A DNA stretch of 64,000 bases from Bradyrhizobium sp. 4 (GCF_023100905.1 NZ_CP064686.1:6882001-6946000); one strand, 5' to 3'; shown: positions 6,465-16,500, numbered from the stretch's first letter. Numbers and translations: made by a program. The notes: a model not told the origin generated them from the sequence alone.

Positions 6465-9230
6465 ATGCATGACTCCGCTCCGAAGCCCCCCTTCGACCCC
6501 TCGATCCAGGTCTCGCCGAACAATCCCTGTCCATTCCTCCGCGGCCTCGTCGGCGAGGGGTTTGTTGACGGCGGAACCGTCCCGCTCGGCACGCTGTCGC
6601 AAACGATCGCGAATGCGAGCGGCGAGACCGGGCTGAAGAAGGTCTCGGCCCGCATCCAGGTCCGCGGCGTCGCGCTTATCGCCAACGGTCTGGGTCACAT
6701 CCTGAAGAGCATATTTTCGGGCGCGCAGCTCGACGCGTTGCGTGGTGGTCCCCTCGACAAGCGCGGTGCCGGCTCGCGCGTCCTCGGCGTCGACGGCAAG
6801 GTCGATGAGGACGAGCTTGCGCGGTTTGCGAGCTTCGGCCGGACCTACCTGGATCCGAACGGCGGCGGCTCCGAGCCGGGTCTCAACGCCTCGGAAATCG
6901 GCGTCTTCATGCGCGACAACCTCAAGCGTGCCGGCAGCGCTGCGCGCTGGTACTATCCCCTGCTGATGAAGTTCGAGTGGCCGATCCTCCTGAAGATCGT
7001 GGGCAAGGGCGCGGGTGAGGACCGCTATCTCAGCGTAGCCGACGTGCGCACTCTGTTCAACGAGCGGCAATTCCCTGCTCGCATCAACCAGCGGCTCGTA
7101 GCGCAGCCGGTGCTGTCGACATGCCAGCGCGTGGTGCGGGGCGCCCTCAAGGTTGCGGCCCTGCTCGTCGCCATCGGTCTCGCCTTGCTCGTTGTGGTCG
7201 CCGAATTCCCCGACCAGGTGCGCGCCATGCTGCCGCAAAAGGGAATTCTCGTGAATCTCCTGCCGCCGCCCTTGCCCACGGTCCCCGAGACGAAGGCGGC
7301 CTTTTGGCTCGAACAGAACTGGTCGCTGAAGGACAGGCACTGGTTTCACCATGCCAGTCAGGGCACCGCGACCTTCCCGGTGCCTTACGAATGGTTCATG
7401 GCGCTGGAGCAGCCGCGCCTGCATTTGTTCTCGCAGCCGGGCATGATGACGGACAGCGCCTATCTCGAGCGCTTCGGGTTCATCCCGAGCCCGCAGTCGA
7501 TCCAGACCGATGCGACGTCACTACGCCACTTCGGCTACGCCAATGTCTACGAGACGACGCAGGCGCCGGACTGGTCGACCAGGTGGACGCCGGCGGAGAA
7601 CGTCGACGGCCTGCCGGTCGGCTTCGCACGGATGACCGGTGTCATCGATCCCGCGACGGGCCGTCGCGAAGAGGACAAGATCGGACTGACCTGCGCGGGC
7701 TGCCATACCGGCCAGATCCACTACCAGGGCGTGGACGTGCGTTTCGACGGCGGTCCGGCCATGACCGATCTGAAGAAGCTCGAACTCTCCACCGGCCTGT
7801 CGATCGCCTACACGCTTTACGTGCCGTTCCGCTTCCAGCGCTTCGCCGATCGCGTGCTCGGCCCCGATGCCAGCAAGGCTGACCGCGCCGCGCTCAAGCA
7901 GAAGCTCAGCGCGATCGGCAACTTCCTGATCGACTGGGCGCAAACCCAGCAAAAGACGATTGAAGGCAAGAAGACCTGGAACGGCAGACAGCAGCAGGAC
8001 ACCGAGGAAGGGTTCGGTCGCCTCGACGCTCTCAATCGCATCGGCAATCAGGTTTTTTCGCAGGATCTCGCGCTGAGCGGGATCAAGGGATTCGAGAAGA
8101 ACCTGCACGCCCAGGACGCCCCGGTCAGCTATCCCCCGATCTGGACCGTGCCCTGGTTCAAGTTCGCCCAGTACGACGCCTCGATCGAGCAGCCGCTGAT
8201 CCGCAACGCCGGCGAAGCCCTCGGCGTGACGGCGCTGCTCAATCTGTCCGACGCCTACCCTGAGGACAGGCTGTGGCGGTCCTCCGTTCATATCAACACG
8301 CTCGGCTGGATCGAGGACATGCTCAGGGGGCCCGATCCGTTCAAGACGGCGGATCCCTCCACCGGTCCGAAGTTCGGCGGCCTGCTGGCGCCGAAATGGC
8401 CCTCGCAGATCCTCGGCGACAATTGGAGGCTCGATCAGAAGAAGGTCGACAACGGCCGCAAGATCTACGCCGAGATGTGTTCCGGATGTCATCTGCCGGC
8501 GATCGACACCCCGGCTTTCTGGTCTTCGGGACATTGGGAGCCCAGCGGCGACAGCAAGGTGCTGAACGCGGTGACGATCCCCCTCGACGAGATCAAGACG
8601 GATCCCGAACAGTCGCTCGTGCTCAGCAACAGGATCGTCGATCTGCCCGGCTTCCTGAAGGTGAATACGGCCGACCTCCAGAAATGGTGGCAATGCGACG
8701 TCTCGACCGCAAGCTCGCCGACCGAGATGGTGTATGCGCTCGGGCTGATGACGGTGGTGGATCTCGTCGCCCGCAAATGGATGGACGACGAGAAGACTCC
8801 GGACGCCGAGCGGGCGAAATTGTGGAATCTCGCGCGCAAGAACTGCCTCAATCCGGTGGGGGGAGCACGCTATCGGGCACGGCCGCTGAACGGCATCTGG
8901 GCCACGGCGCCCTATCTGCACAACGGCTCGGTGCCGTCTCTCTATTGGTTGCTGAAGCCTGCAAGCGAGCGCCCGCAAAAATTCTGCATGGGCCGCCGCG
9001 ACTATGATCCGGTGACCGTCGGCTTTGCGGTCACCGCCGACGAGAAGTGCAAGACGGGTGAAACCGAGTTCTCGGCCGGGTCGGACAAGGATCCGATCCA
9101 GGGGAACAGCGTGCTCGGCCATTCCTTCGAGCGCAAGCCGGGCGAGCAAAAACGTCCCGGCGTGATCGGCCGCGTGTTCAAGGACGACAACGAGCGCTAC
9201 GATCTGATCGAGTATCTGAAGACGCTGTAG
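6465..9230 (+). CDS. Membrane-anchored di-heme c-type cytochrome, RoxA / cytochrome c peroxidase type, with extra N-terminal domain
   Basis: A 921-residue protein in three parts. Residues 1-215 form a cytoplasmic-side domain with PCP at 21-23, an acidic stretch DGKVDEDELARF and a late YLSVADVRTLF segment. Residues about 226-250 form one membrane helix. Residues about 260-921 resemble RoxA / di-heme cytochrome c peroxidase proteins: an opening FWLEQNWSLKDRHWFHHASQ and PVPYEWFMALEQP, heme motifs CAGCH (410-414) and CSGCH (672-676), and the closing APYLHNGSVPSLYWLL common to di-heme peroxidases. The heme domain should be periplasmic. A peroxidase or oxygenase role is inferred; the substrate is unknown. 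It stands alone, with no maturation genes nearby. I chose ATG 6465; the frame is open to 6384. The N-terminal domain may be related to heme-thiolate peroxidases, which is tentative. Confidence 0.8.
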   Translation: MHDSAPKPPFDPSIQVSPNNPCPFLRGLVGEGFVDGGTVPLGTLSQTIANASGETGLKKVSARIQVRGVALIANGLGHILKSIFSGAQLDALRGGPLDKRGAGSRVLGVDGKVDEDELARFASFGRTYLDPNGGGSEPGLNASEIGVFMRDNLKRAGSAARWYYPLLMKFEWPILLKIVGKGAGEDRYLSVADVRTLFNERQFPARINQRLVAQPVLSTCQRVVRGALKVAALLVAIGLALLVVVAEFPDQVRAMLPQKGILVNLLPPPLPTVPETKAAFWLEQNWSLKDRHWFHHASQGTATFPVPYEWFMALEQPRLHLFSQPGMMTDSAYLERFGFIPSPQSIQTDATSLRHFGYANVYETTQAPDWSTRWTPAENVDGLPVGFARMTGVIDPATGRREEDKIGLTCAGCHTGQIHYQGVDVRFDGGPAMTDLKKLELSTGLSIAYTLYVPFRFQRFADRVLGPDASKADRAALKQKLSAIGNFLIDWAQTQQKTIEGKKTWNGRQQQDTEEGFGRLDALNRIGNQVFSQDLALSGIKGFEKNLHAQDAPVSYPPIWTVPWFKFAQYDASIEQPLIRNAGEALGVTALLNLSDAYPEDRLWRSSVHINTLGWIEDMLRGPDPFKTADPSTGPKFGGLLAPKWPSQILGDNWRLDQKKVDNGRKIYAEMCSGCHLPAIDTPAFWSSGHWEPSGDSKVLNAVTIPLDEIKTDPEQSLVLSNRIVDLPGFLKVNTADLQKWWQCDVSTASSPTEMVYALGLMTVVDLVARKWMDDEKTPDAERAKLWNLARKNCLNPVGGARYRARPLNGIWATAPYLHNGSVPSLYWLLKPASERPQKFCMGRRDYDPVTVGFAVTADEKCKTGETEFSAGSDKDPIQGNSVLGHSFERKPGEQKRPGVIGRVFKDDNERYDLIEYLKTL

Positions 9231-9245
9231 CGAGTGATTCTTCCT

Positions 9246-9331
9246 CGTCATGGCCGGGCTTGTCCCGGCCATCCATGATCTGCCTCACGGCGCTAAGAAC
9301 GTGGATGCCCGGGACAAGCCCGGGCATGACG
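9246..9331. repeat. Palindromic intergenic repeat, GTCATGGCCGGGCTTGTCCCGG family
   Basis: Long imperfect inverted repeat: CGTCATGGCCGGGCTTGTCC on the left is mirrored by GGGACAAGCCCGGGCATGACG on the right around a short centre. A second copy lies at 37412-37500. It sits between two convergent genes, where it could also act as a bidirectional terminator or mRNA end. Confidence 0.85.
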
Positions 9332-9362
9332 TCGTGTGGTCGCAGGGAAGCATCGCTCCCCC

Positions 9363-10310
9363 TCACTTGAACAGCGGCGTACCCGGCACGAAGGCGTCGA
9401 AGGCGGCCCAGAATTGGGAACGGTAGCGGTCCTGCTCCTGGAGTATCTCGTGCTTGGCACCGGCGATCACGAGATGGGAGCCGGCGCGCAAATGATAGGC
9501 GAACTCCTCGATCGCCGCGATCGAGACCACGGTGTCGCTGGAGGCCGCCAGCATCAGGATCGGTTGACGGATATCGGACGGGTAGTTTTTGCCCTTGAAG
9601 GTGTTCATCGCGCGGAAGGCGGTATCGGCCCAGGCGACCGTCGGTGACGCGAGCCCGAGGGTCGGATCCTCCTCCAGGATCGCGGCATTGCGCGCATAGC
9701 GCACGGGATCGCTGGTCAGCGGATTGTTGATGAAGGGATTGAGCCCGGTGATCTGGTCGGTGCCGCCGGGGACATAACGGCCGCCCATCCCCAACACGCG
9801 CATCGTCTTCAGCAGCGCCCGCGCCGGAAACGAGGTGGCGCGGCCGGGCAGGTCGATCATCGGCGCCGACAGCACCATGCGGTCGAACCAGCGCTTGCCC
9901 GCATGCGCCACCCGCAGCATCACCGTGCCGCCCATGGAGTGGGCGAGCGCGAAGAAGGGCGGCGGGCAATCCGGCAGCACCACCTGCTGCACGAAGGTCT
10001 CGACGTCGATCTCGAAATCGGCGAAGTCGCGAACATAGCCCTTGCGCGGATCGCGCAGGCGGCGCGAGGAGTGGCCCTGCCCGCGCCAGTCGATCATCGC
10101 CACCGCAAAACCGCGGTCGCGCAGGTCGCGCACGGTCTCAAAATATTTCTCGATCTGCTCGCTGCGTCCGGTGAAGACGCAGACGGTGCCCTTGCGGTTC
10201 GCCGGCGGCGCCCAGCGCGCAAAGCGCAGCTCGACGCCATCAGGGGTTTTGATGGTGCCGCTGACGACGTCTTCGGGAACGGGATTGGATGGTATCGAGA
10301 CCAGCGTCAT
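9363..10310 (-). CDS. Alpha/beta hydrolase, lysophospholipase-like (serine aminopeptidase S33 fold)
   Basis: Cytoplasmic alpha/beta hydrolase of 315 residues resembling PldB-type monoacylglycerol lipases or lysophospholipases. The nucleophile elbow is AHSMGG, the GFAVAMIDWRGQGHSSR strand-loop is the typical sequence before it, and the late GAKHEILQE supplies the catalytic His with the preceding Asp in ASSDTVVS. No signal peptide is visible. It is convergent with the di-heme cytochrome and divergent from the small heat-shock gene. The exact lipid substrate is not defined. Confidence 0.87.
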   Translation of the reverse strand: MTLVSIPSNPVPEDVVSGTIKTPDGVELRFARWAPPANRKGTVCVFTGRSEQIEKYFETVRDLRDRGFAVAMIDWRGQGHSSRRLRDPRKGYVRDFADFEIDVETFVQQVVLPDCPPPFFALAHSMGGTVMLRVAHAGKRWFDRMVLSAPMIDLPGRATSFPARALLKTMRVLGMGGRYVPGGTDQITGLNPFINNPLTSDPVRYARNAAILEEDPTLGLASPTVAWADTAFRAMNTFKGKNYPSDIRQPILMLAASSDTVVSIAAIEEFAYHLRAGSHLVIAGAKHEILQEQDRYRSQFWAAFDAFVPGTPLFK

Positions 10311-10429
10311 GATGGGGAGGGCTTGGGCACGAAGTGCTGCAAATCAGGGGGCGGGAGCGCCGAAAAGGCTAAGTATCCGCCCTCTTGAACGCCGTTCTCG
10401 TCAACCCATATCACCTTGGTGCAGGCCGC

Positions 10430-10530
10430 TACCAGTGTTTCGGAACCGGAACATCAGGCTGCACACAGACGAAAGCCCGGCCCGATTGGCGGGCGGGTTA
10501 CTCAACAGTCGCTCAATGGAGGACTTGACC
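10430..10530 (+). promoter_or_regulatory. Candidate ROSE-type RNA thermometer in the 5' leader of the small heat-shock gene
   Basis: The leader folds into two clear hairpins. The first pairs CCCG/CCCG (10476-10484) with CGGG/CGGG (10490-10497). The second uses TCGCT (10509-10513) against the ribosome-binding site AGGA (10520-10523), extended by TCAA with TTGA and GGT with ACC ending at 10530. U(U/C)GCU opposite AGGA is the hallmark of ROSE thermometers, which melt on heat shock and were first described for Bradyrhizobium heat-shock genes. The fold is by eye, not computed. Confidence 0.65.
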
Positions 10531-10992
10531 ATGCGTACGTACGACCTGACCCCCTTCTACCGTTCCACCGTCGGCTTCGACCGCCTCTTCAACCTGCTCG
10601 ACCAGGCCGGTTCGGACGGCAGCCCCGGTTATCCCCCCTACAATATCGAGCGCACCGGCGAGAACGACTACCGCATCACCGTTGCGGTCTCGGGCTTTGC
10701 CAAGGATGAGCTCTCCATCGTCGCGAAGGAAAACACGCTGACGATCAAGGGCGAAAAAGTCGCCAACGAGAACTCGAAGGCCGAAGTGCTGTACCGCGGC
10801 ATCGCCGCGCGTGCTTTCGAGCGCGCATTCCAGCTTGCCGATTTCGTGCAGGTGAAGAACGCCTCGCTCGAGAACGGGCTGCTTCACGTCGACCTCGTCC
10901 GCGAGATTCCCGAGGCGAAGAAGCCGCGCCAGATCGCGATCAACACCGGTGCGCAGGGCGCACAGGTGATCGAGAACTCGGTAGCCGCGTAA
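10531..10992 (+). CDS. Small heat-shock protein, Hsp20/IbpA-like class A
   Basis: ATP-independent holdase chaperone that binds unfolding proteins in the cytoplasm. The 153-residue product opens MRTYDLTPFYRSTVGFD, the N-terminus of the IbpA-like class A proteins of rhizobia. The alpha-crystallin domain runs about residues 35-130 (YRITVAVSGFAKDELSI, LENGLLHVDLVREIPE) and a short C-terminal tail follows (PRQIAINTG). The ATG at 10531 is preferred over an in-frame ATG at 10516, because GGAGGA at 10518-10523 is its ribosome-binding site and is part of the ROSE-like hairpin. A strong terminator follows. Expression is expected to rise on heat shock through melting of the leader. Confidence 0.93.
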   Translation: MRTYDLTPFYRSTVGFDRLFNLLDQAGSDGSPGYPPYNIERTGENDYRITVAVSGFAKDELSIVAKENTLTIKGEKVANENSKAEVLYRGIAARAFERAFQLADFVQVKNASLENGLLHVDLVREIPEAKKPRQIAINTGAQGAQVIENSVAA

Positions 10993-11020
10993 ATCACGGA
11001 CGCCACTTCCAGGTTGCGAA

Positions 11021-11047
11021 AACGCCCCGGTGCCCCGGGGCGTTTTT
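11021..11047 (+). terminator. Rho-independent terminator after the small heat-shock gene
   Basis: Stem AACGCCCCGG (11021-11030) with CCGGGGCGTT (11035-11044), a 4-base loop and a following run of Ts to 11047. It is 28 bp past the heat-shock stop codon. Confidence 0.92.
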
Positions 11048-11301
11048 TTGCGTGTTCAGTCGTTGGCTCGCGAAAGCTGCAAGTAGCCGCAAATCCTGCG
11101 GCCGGCAGCTGGTTTTCGGTTGAAATCGAAATACAGGTTTGGGTCTGTTGTTCTACGTTACCCACACACCGCATGAGCTCGCCTGCGTGTCTCGTACGCG
11201 CCCGACCAAGGCGGTTGTCACAGGTGAGTGACCAAGCGTAACGCCGCCGCTCCGCACACCGTCCTTTGAATATCGAACACAAAATGAGACGGAGAACGAT
11301 C

Positions 11302-12072
11302 ATGACACTTTGGCGCAGCCTTTTCGTCGCCGCGAGCCTGCTGGCGGCCCCCATCAGCCTTGCTCACGCACAGACCCCGCAAACGGTGAAGGCCAAGAAC
11401 ATCGTGCTGGTGCACGGCGCCTGGGCCGACGGCTCGAGCTGGTCGGAGGTGATCCCGATCCTCCAAGCCGCAGGCTTCAACGTAACTGCCGTGCAGAATC
11501 CACTGTCGTCGCTGTCGGACTCCGTCGAGGCGACCAAGCGCGCGCTGGCCGAGCAGGATGGTCCAACCGTGCTGGTCGCGCATTCCTGGGGCGGCACCGT
11601 CATCAGCCAGGTCGGCAACGACCCGAAGGTCACTGGCCTCGTCTATGTCGCCGCCCGCGCACCCGATGCCAACGAGGATTTCGTCGCCCTGTCCAAGCAA
11701 TTCCCCGCGGGACCGGTGCGCACCGGCGTCGTCGAGCGCGACGGTTACACCAGGCTCTCGGAAGACGCCTTCCTGAAGTATTTCGCCAATGGCGTGAAGC
11801 CGGAGCAGGCGAAGGCGCTCTACGCGGTGCAATGGCCGACGGCCGCCTCGATCTTCGCCGGTCGCACCACAGAGGCGGCATGGCATTCCAAGCCGAGCTG
11901 GTACGCGGTGTCGAAGAGCGACGACACCATCAATCCCGATTTCGAACGCTTCCTCGCCAAGCGCATGAACGCCACCACGATCGAGCTCGACGCAGGCCAC
12001 CTCTCGCTGGTGTCTCATCCGAAGGAGGTGGCGAATTTGATCCTGGAAGCGGCGGGGTATGGGCGGAGCTGA
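11302..12072 (+). CDS. Exported alpha/beta hydrolase
   Basis: Predicted secreted or periplasmic alpha/beta hydrolase of 256 residues. The ATG at 11302 follows ACGGAGAACG and gives a signal peptide (MTLWRSLFVAASLLAAPISL, cleavage near AHAQ). The mature part begins NIVLVHGAWADGSSW, the oxyanion-hole segment of this hydrolase group; the nucleophile elbow is AHSWGG and the catalytic His lies in DAGHLSLVSHP. Such proteins are often annotated as esterases or methylesterase-like hydrolases; the substrate cannot be inferred. The 309 bp upstream, after the heat-shock terminator, hold no gene I can support. Confidence 0.87.
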   Translation: MTLWRSLFVAASLLAAPISLAHAQTPQTVKAKNIVLVHGAWADGSSWSEVIPILQAAGFNVTAVQNPLSSLSDSVEATKRALAEQDGPTVLVAHSWGGTVISQVGNDPKVTGLVYVAARAPDANEDFVALSKQFPAGPVRTGVVERDGYTRLSEDAFLKYFANGVKPEQAKALYAVQWPTAASIFAGRTTEAAWHSKPSWYAVSKSDDTINPDFERFLAKRMNATTIELDAGHLSLVSHPKEVANLILEAAGYGRS

Positions 12073-12091
12073 GCGGCGCTTGTCATGGTGC

Positions 12092-12125
12092 AAAGGCGCC
12101 TGAGTGCTCAGGCGCCTTTTGTTTT
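12092..12125 (+). terminator. Rho-independent terminator after the exported hydrolase
   Basis: Stem AAAGGCGCCTGAG (12092-12104) with CTCAGGCGCCTTT (12107-12119) and a T-rich tail. It starts 19 bp after the stop codon. Confidence 0.9.
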
Positions 12126-12143
12126 GCTCCGCTCTCTCCCCAA

Positions 12144-12271
12144 CGTCGTCCTGGCGAAAGCCAGGACCCATTACCCCAAGGGGATGTTTGGCGAAGACTC
12201 GTCGTCCGGTACTCACACCACGAACAATCGACAGACCTCGCGGTATGGGTCCTGGCTTTCGCCAGGACGAC
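12144..12271. repeat. Intergenic inverted repeat, GTCCTGGCGAAAGCCAGGAC family
   Basis: CGTCGTCCTGGCGAAAGCCA near 12144 is mirrored by TGGCTTTCGCCAGGACGAC ending at 12271. Each end is itself a hairpin (TCCTGGC-GAAA-GCCAGGA) and the two ends are inverted copies about 128 bp apart. A second, similarly sized copy is at 19908-20033. Confidence 0.85.
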
Positions 12272-12295
12272 ACCGTTGGTGTGATGCGTAGCGTC

Positions 12296-13051
12296 CTAAT
12301 CCAGCCCCTGCGCTGCCGGCATGTCCTGTGTCGGCAGGATGGTTGGAGCAGGTTTGGCCAGACCGACGGTTGGAGCAATGACCTGCGGCGCGGCCTCGGC
12401 GGGCTTTGCCGGCACGGCCGCCACGGTCTGCGTGGCAGGTTGAGCCTGCGCTGCCGGCTGCGTCGCCGGCTCGGCCGGCTTCGCCGCTGTGACCGGCGTC
12501 TCGCCGCGCGGCGGAGCCGCCTTGGGCAGCGGCACGGAGCGGCTGGCGACATGCGGAATCGGAGCCGGTGGGCGGGGCGGACCACTGCGGACCATGGTCG
12601 GCGGCGGCAGCGCGCTTTGCGGGCGGTAAGGCGCAACCGCAGGCTGCTCGTAGCCGGGCGCCATGCCGTAGGCGTCGGCAGCCGGCATGAAGCGCAAAAT
12701 CCTTCCGTCGCGGGCATCGATCACCAGCCGGCCGTCCTCCCCGCGGCGGTCAATCACCGCGATGGTGTAGACGCTGCCGCGCAGGCGCGGGATGCCCAGT
12801 GGAGAGAAGCCGTTCTCGCGCAGCACCGCGTAGACCTCGGTCGACGGCAGCAGCACCGGGGCCGGCCCGCGTTCTTCGTAGCCATAGCTATAGCCGTAGC
12901 GCGGCGGAGGCGGCGCGGCCTCCGGCGGCGCATAGGGGCCGTCGAAATCCGAGACTGCGATCATCGCCCCTCGCGCTGGAACCTGCGCTTGAGCCGCGGT
13001 CGGGGCCAGCGCCAGCGTGGCGGCGGCCATACATCCTGTGAAAAACTTCAT
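12296..13051 (-). CDS. Exported Pro/Ala-rich hypothetical protein
   Basis: Function not recognised. The 251-residue product starts with a signal peptide (MKFFTGCMAAATLALAPTAA, cleavage near AQA). Residues about 65-125 form the only compact segment (EVYAVLRENGFSPLG, TIAVIDRRGEDGRLVIDAR) and resemble a small PepSY-like fold. The C-terminal half is low-complexity Pro/Ala/Thr/Gln repeats, which may span the periplasm or cell wall. It is divergent from gltB, with a 490-bp gap. Similar proteins are common in Bradyrhizobium, but I cannot name a role. Confidence 0.75.
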   Translation of the reverse strand: MKFFTGCMAAATLALAPTAAQAQVPARGAMIAVSDFDGPYAPPEAAPPPPRYGYSYGYEERGPAPVLLPSTEVYAVLRENGFSPLGIPRLRGSVYTIAVIDRRGEDGRLVIDARDGRILRFMPAADAYGMAPGYEQPAVAPYRPQSALPPPTMVRSGPPRPPAPIPHVASRSVPLPKAAPPRGETPVTAAKPAEPATQPAAQAQPATQTVAAVPAKPAEAAPQVIAPTVGLAKPAPTILPTQDMPAAQGLD

Positions 13052-13543
13052 GGTCGAGACGCTCCTGTCAGGCCCCCGGATGGATCGCGCTCTTTCGCTT
13101 CTTGCGGCGTGGCGCGTCTTCCAGAGGGTTGATCCGAAGCTTCATTGGGGATTCCGGCGTCGGCGGGGCCGGATCAGGGCGTGTTTGCTTCTAAACCGGG
13201 GCCGCGCAACTTTTGGAAAGCGATCGATTGATCTATGGGGAATCGGGACTTGCGCGCGCTTGTGTGATAGACAAAAATTTGGCAAGGTGACGGTTAGGAC
13301 AGGAAGACTGTCTCAATTTTGCTTGCGGTTCCGGCATAGGGATTGCAACGAAAGTCGGTGCTTTCGAGCGCCAGGAAGGCAACAGGCAAAGCCGTTCTCG
13401 GGGACGAAGAACGCCTTGGCCTGAATTTAAGAAAATGCGGCTCGCGAGCGGACGAGCGGTGACCCAGAAGCGGGTGCCGCGGGACGCCCAAGGTGCGCCG
13501 AAGATGGCGGTGAGGCAGCTTGCCGCATGGAGAGGACGAGAAC
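13052..13543. other. Long intergenic region upstream of gltB, no gene supported
   Basis: 492 bp between the divergent exported-protein gene and gltB. Short open frames on both strands here lack ribosome-binding sites and family features. I see no clear sigma-54 site, riboswitch or strong terminator. It should contain both promoters and the gltB leader; AGAGGACGAG immediately before 13544 is the gltB ribosome-binding site. Confidence 0.6.
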
Positions 13544-16500
13544 ATGAACGGGTCGCAAGTCGAGCGCGGAAACATCGTGGCAGAACAACTGTCGGCGACG
13601 GTCGCCTCGAAAACGACCGATCCGATTCAGGAACACAATTCACGGCCGCCGGCCGTAGGCCTCTACGATCCGAGCCTGGAAAAAGATTCCTGCGGCGTCG
13701 GCTTCATCGCCAACATCAAGGGCCAGAAGTCGCACGAGATCGTTGCGGACGCGCTCAGCATCCTCTGCAACCTCGAGCACCGCGGCGCCGTCGGCGCCGA
13801 CCCGCGCGCCGGTGACGGCGCCGGCATTCTGGTGCAGATCCCGCATGCGTTCTTCAGCCGCAAGGCGAAGGAGCTCGGCTTCGCGCTGCCCAATCCGGGC
13901 GAATACGCCATCGGCGCGCTTTTCATGCCGCGCGACACCGCGTGGCGCAACGTCATCAAGAGCATCATCGCCCACCAGATCAAGGAAGAGGGCCTGACGC
14001 TGCTCGGCTGGCGCGACGTGCCGACCGACAATTCCTCGCTCGGCGTCACCGTGAAGCCGACCGAGCCCGCCTGCATGCAGGTGTTCATCGGCCGCAACGG
14101 CACCGCCAAGACCGAGGACGATTTCGAGCGCCGGCTCTACATCCTGCGCAAGTCGATCTCGCAGGCCATCTATCAGCGCCGCGACCGCGGCCTCGCCGGC
14201 TATTATCCCTGCTCGATGTCCTGCCGCACCGTGATCTACAAGGGCATGTTCCTCGCCGACCAGCTCGGCAAGTACTATCCCGATTTGCACGAGAAGGATT
14301 TCGAGAGCGCGCTGGCGCTCGTGCACCAGCGTTTCTCGACCAACACCTTCCCGGCGTGGTCGCTGGCGCATCCCTACCGCATGATCGCGCATAACGGCGA
14401 GATCAACACGCTGCGCGGCAACGTCAACTGGATGGCGGCGCGCCAGGCCTCAGTGAGCTCCGAGCTGTACGGCAAGGATATCAACCGGCTCTGGCCGATC
14501 TCCTACGAAGGCCAGTCGGACACCGCCTGCTTCGACAACGCGCTCGAATTCCTGGTGCAGGGCGGCTACTCGCTGCCGCACGCCGTCATGATGATGATTC
14601 CGGAGGCGTGGGCCGGCAATCCCTTGATGGATGAGAAGCGCCGCGCCTTCTACGAATATCACGCAGCCCTGATGGAGCCGTGGGACGGCCCCGCCGCGAT
14701 CGCCTTCACCGACGGCCGCCAGATCGGTGCCACGCTCGACCGCAACGGCCTTCGGCCGGCGCGCTATCTCGTCACCAAGGACGACCGCATCGTGATGGCG
14801 TCCGAGATGGGCGTGCTGACGATTCCCGAGGACCAGATCATCACCAAGTGGCGCTTGCAGCCCGGCAAGATGCTGCTGGTCGATCTCGAGCAGGGCCGCC
14901 TGATCCCCGACGACGAGATCAAAGCCGAGCTCGCCAGAAGCCATCCCTACACGGAGTGGCTGGAGCGGACCCAGATCGTGCTGGAAGATCTGCCGAAGGT
15001 GCCGACCACCGGCGTGCGCTCCAACCTGTCGCTGCTCGATCGCCAGCAGGCGTTCGGCTACAGCCAGGAAGACATCACCATCCTGATGACGCCGATGGCC
15101 TCCACCGGCGAGGAAGCCGCAGGTTCGATGGGCAACGACACGCCGATCTCGGCGCTGTCGGCCAAGGCCAAGCCGCTGTTCACCTACTTCAAGCAGAACT
15201 TTGCGCAGGTGACCAATCCGCCGATCGACCCGATCCGCGAGGAGCTGGTGATGAGCCTCGTCTCCATCATCGGACCGCGGCCGAACCTGTTCGACCTGCA
15301 AGGCCTTGCCACGACCAAGCGCCTCGAAGCGCGTCAGCCGATCCTGACCGACGCGGACCTCGAAAAGATCCGCTCGATCTCCGAGGTCGCCGAGTCGCAC
15401 TTCAAGTCGCGCACGCTGGACACCACCTTCCACGCCGGCCTCGGCGCGGCCGGCATGGACCAGGTGCTGGACGAGCTCTGCGCACGCGCGGAGAGCGCGG
15501 TGCGCGAGGGCGTCAACATCATCATCCTGTCCGACCGCATGGTCGGCACCGATCGGGTTCCGATCCCGTCGCTGCTGGCCTGCGCCGCCGTGCATCATCA
15601 TTTGATCCGCACGGGATTGCGCACTTCGGTCGGCCTCGTCGTCGAATCCGGCGAGCCGCGCGAAGTGCATCATTTCGCCTGTCTCGCCGGCTACGGCGCG
15701 GAAGCGATCAATCCGTATCTGGCGTTCGAGACCATCATCGCGATGAAGGACCGCCTGCCCGGCTCGCTCGACGACTACGAGATCGTCAAGCGCTACATCA
15801 AGTCGATCGGCAAGGGCCTGCTCAAGGTGATGTCCAAGATGGGCATCTCGACCTACCAGTCCTATTGCGGCGCGCAGATCTTTGACGCCATCGGCCTGAA
15901 GGCGGAATTCGTCGGCAAATTCTTCGCCGGCACCCACACCCGCGTCGAGGGCGTCGGTCTTGGCGAGATTGCCGAAGAGGCGGTGCGCCGTCATGCCGAC
16001 GCGTTCGGCGATGCCCTCGTTTACAAGACTTCGCTCGATGTCGGCGGCGAATACGCCTATCGCAGCCGCGGCGAGGACCATGCATGGACCGCCGAATCGG
16101 TGGGGCTGCTGCAGCACGCCGCGCGCGGCAATTCGCTGGAACGCTACCGCGCTTTCGCGAAGATCCTCAACGAGCAGTCGGAGCGTCTCTTGACGCTGCG
16201 CGGCCTGTTCCGGATCAAGAATGCGGACGAAGAGAAGCGCAAGCCGATACCGCTCGACCAGGTCGAGCCGGCCAAGGACATCGTCAAGCGTTTCGCCACG
16301 GGAGCCATGTCGTTCGGCTCGATCTCGCGCGAGGCGCACACCACGCTCGCGATCGCCATGAACCGGATCGGCGGCAAGTCGAACACCGGCGAAGGCGGCG
16401 AGGAAGCCGACCGCTTCAAGCCGATGCCGAACGGCGACAGCATGCGCTCGGCGATCAAGCAGGTCGCCTCGGGCCGCTTCGGCGTCACCACGGAGTATCT

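Noticed and set aside
7521..9272. Long minus-strand frame opposite the di-heme cytochrome
   Set aside because: The plus strand encodes two heme motifs and known peroxidase segments; the minus product has no recognisable domain.
13017..13424. 135-codon plus-strand frame upstream of gltB
   Set aside because: Overlaps the start of the exported Pro/Ala-rich gene, starts inside its signal-peptide region and shows no domain.
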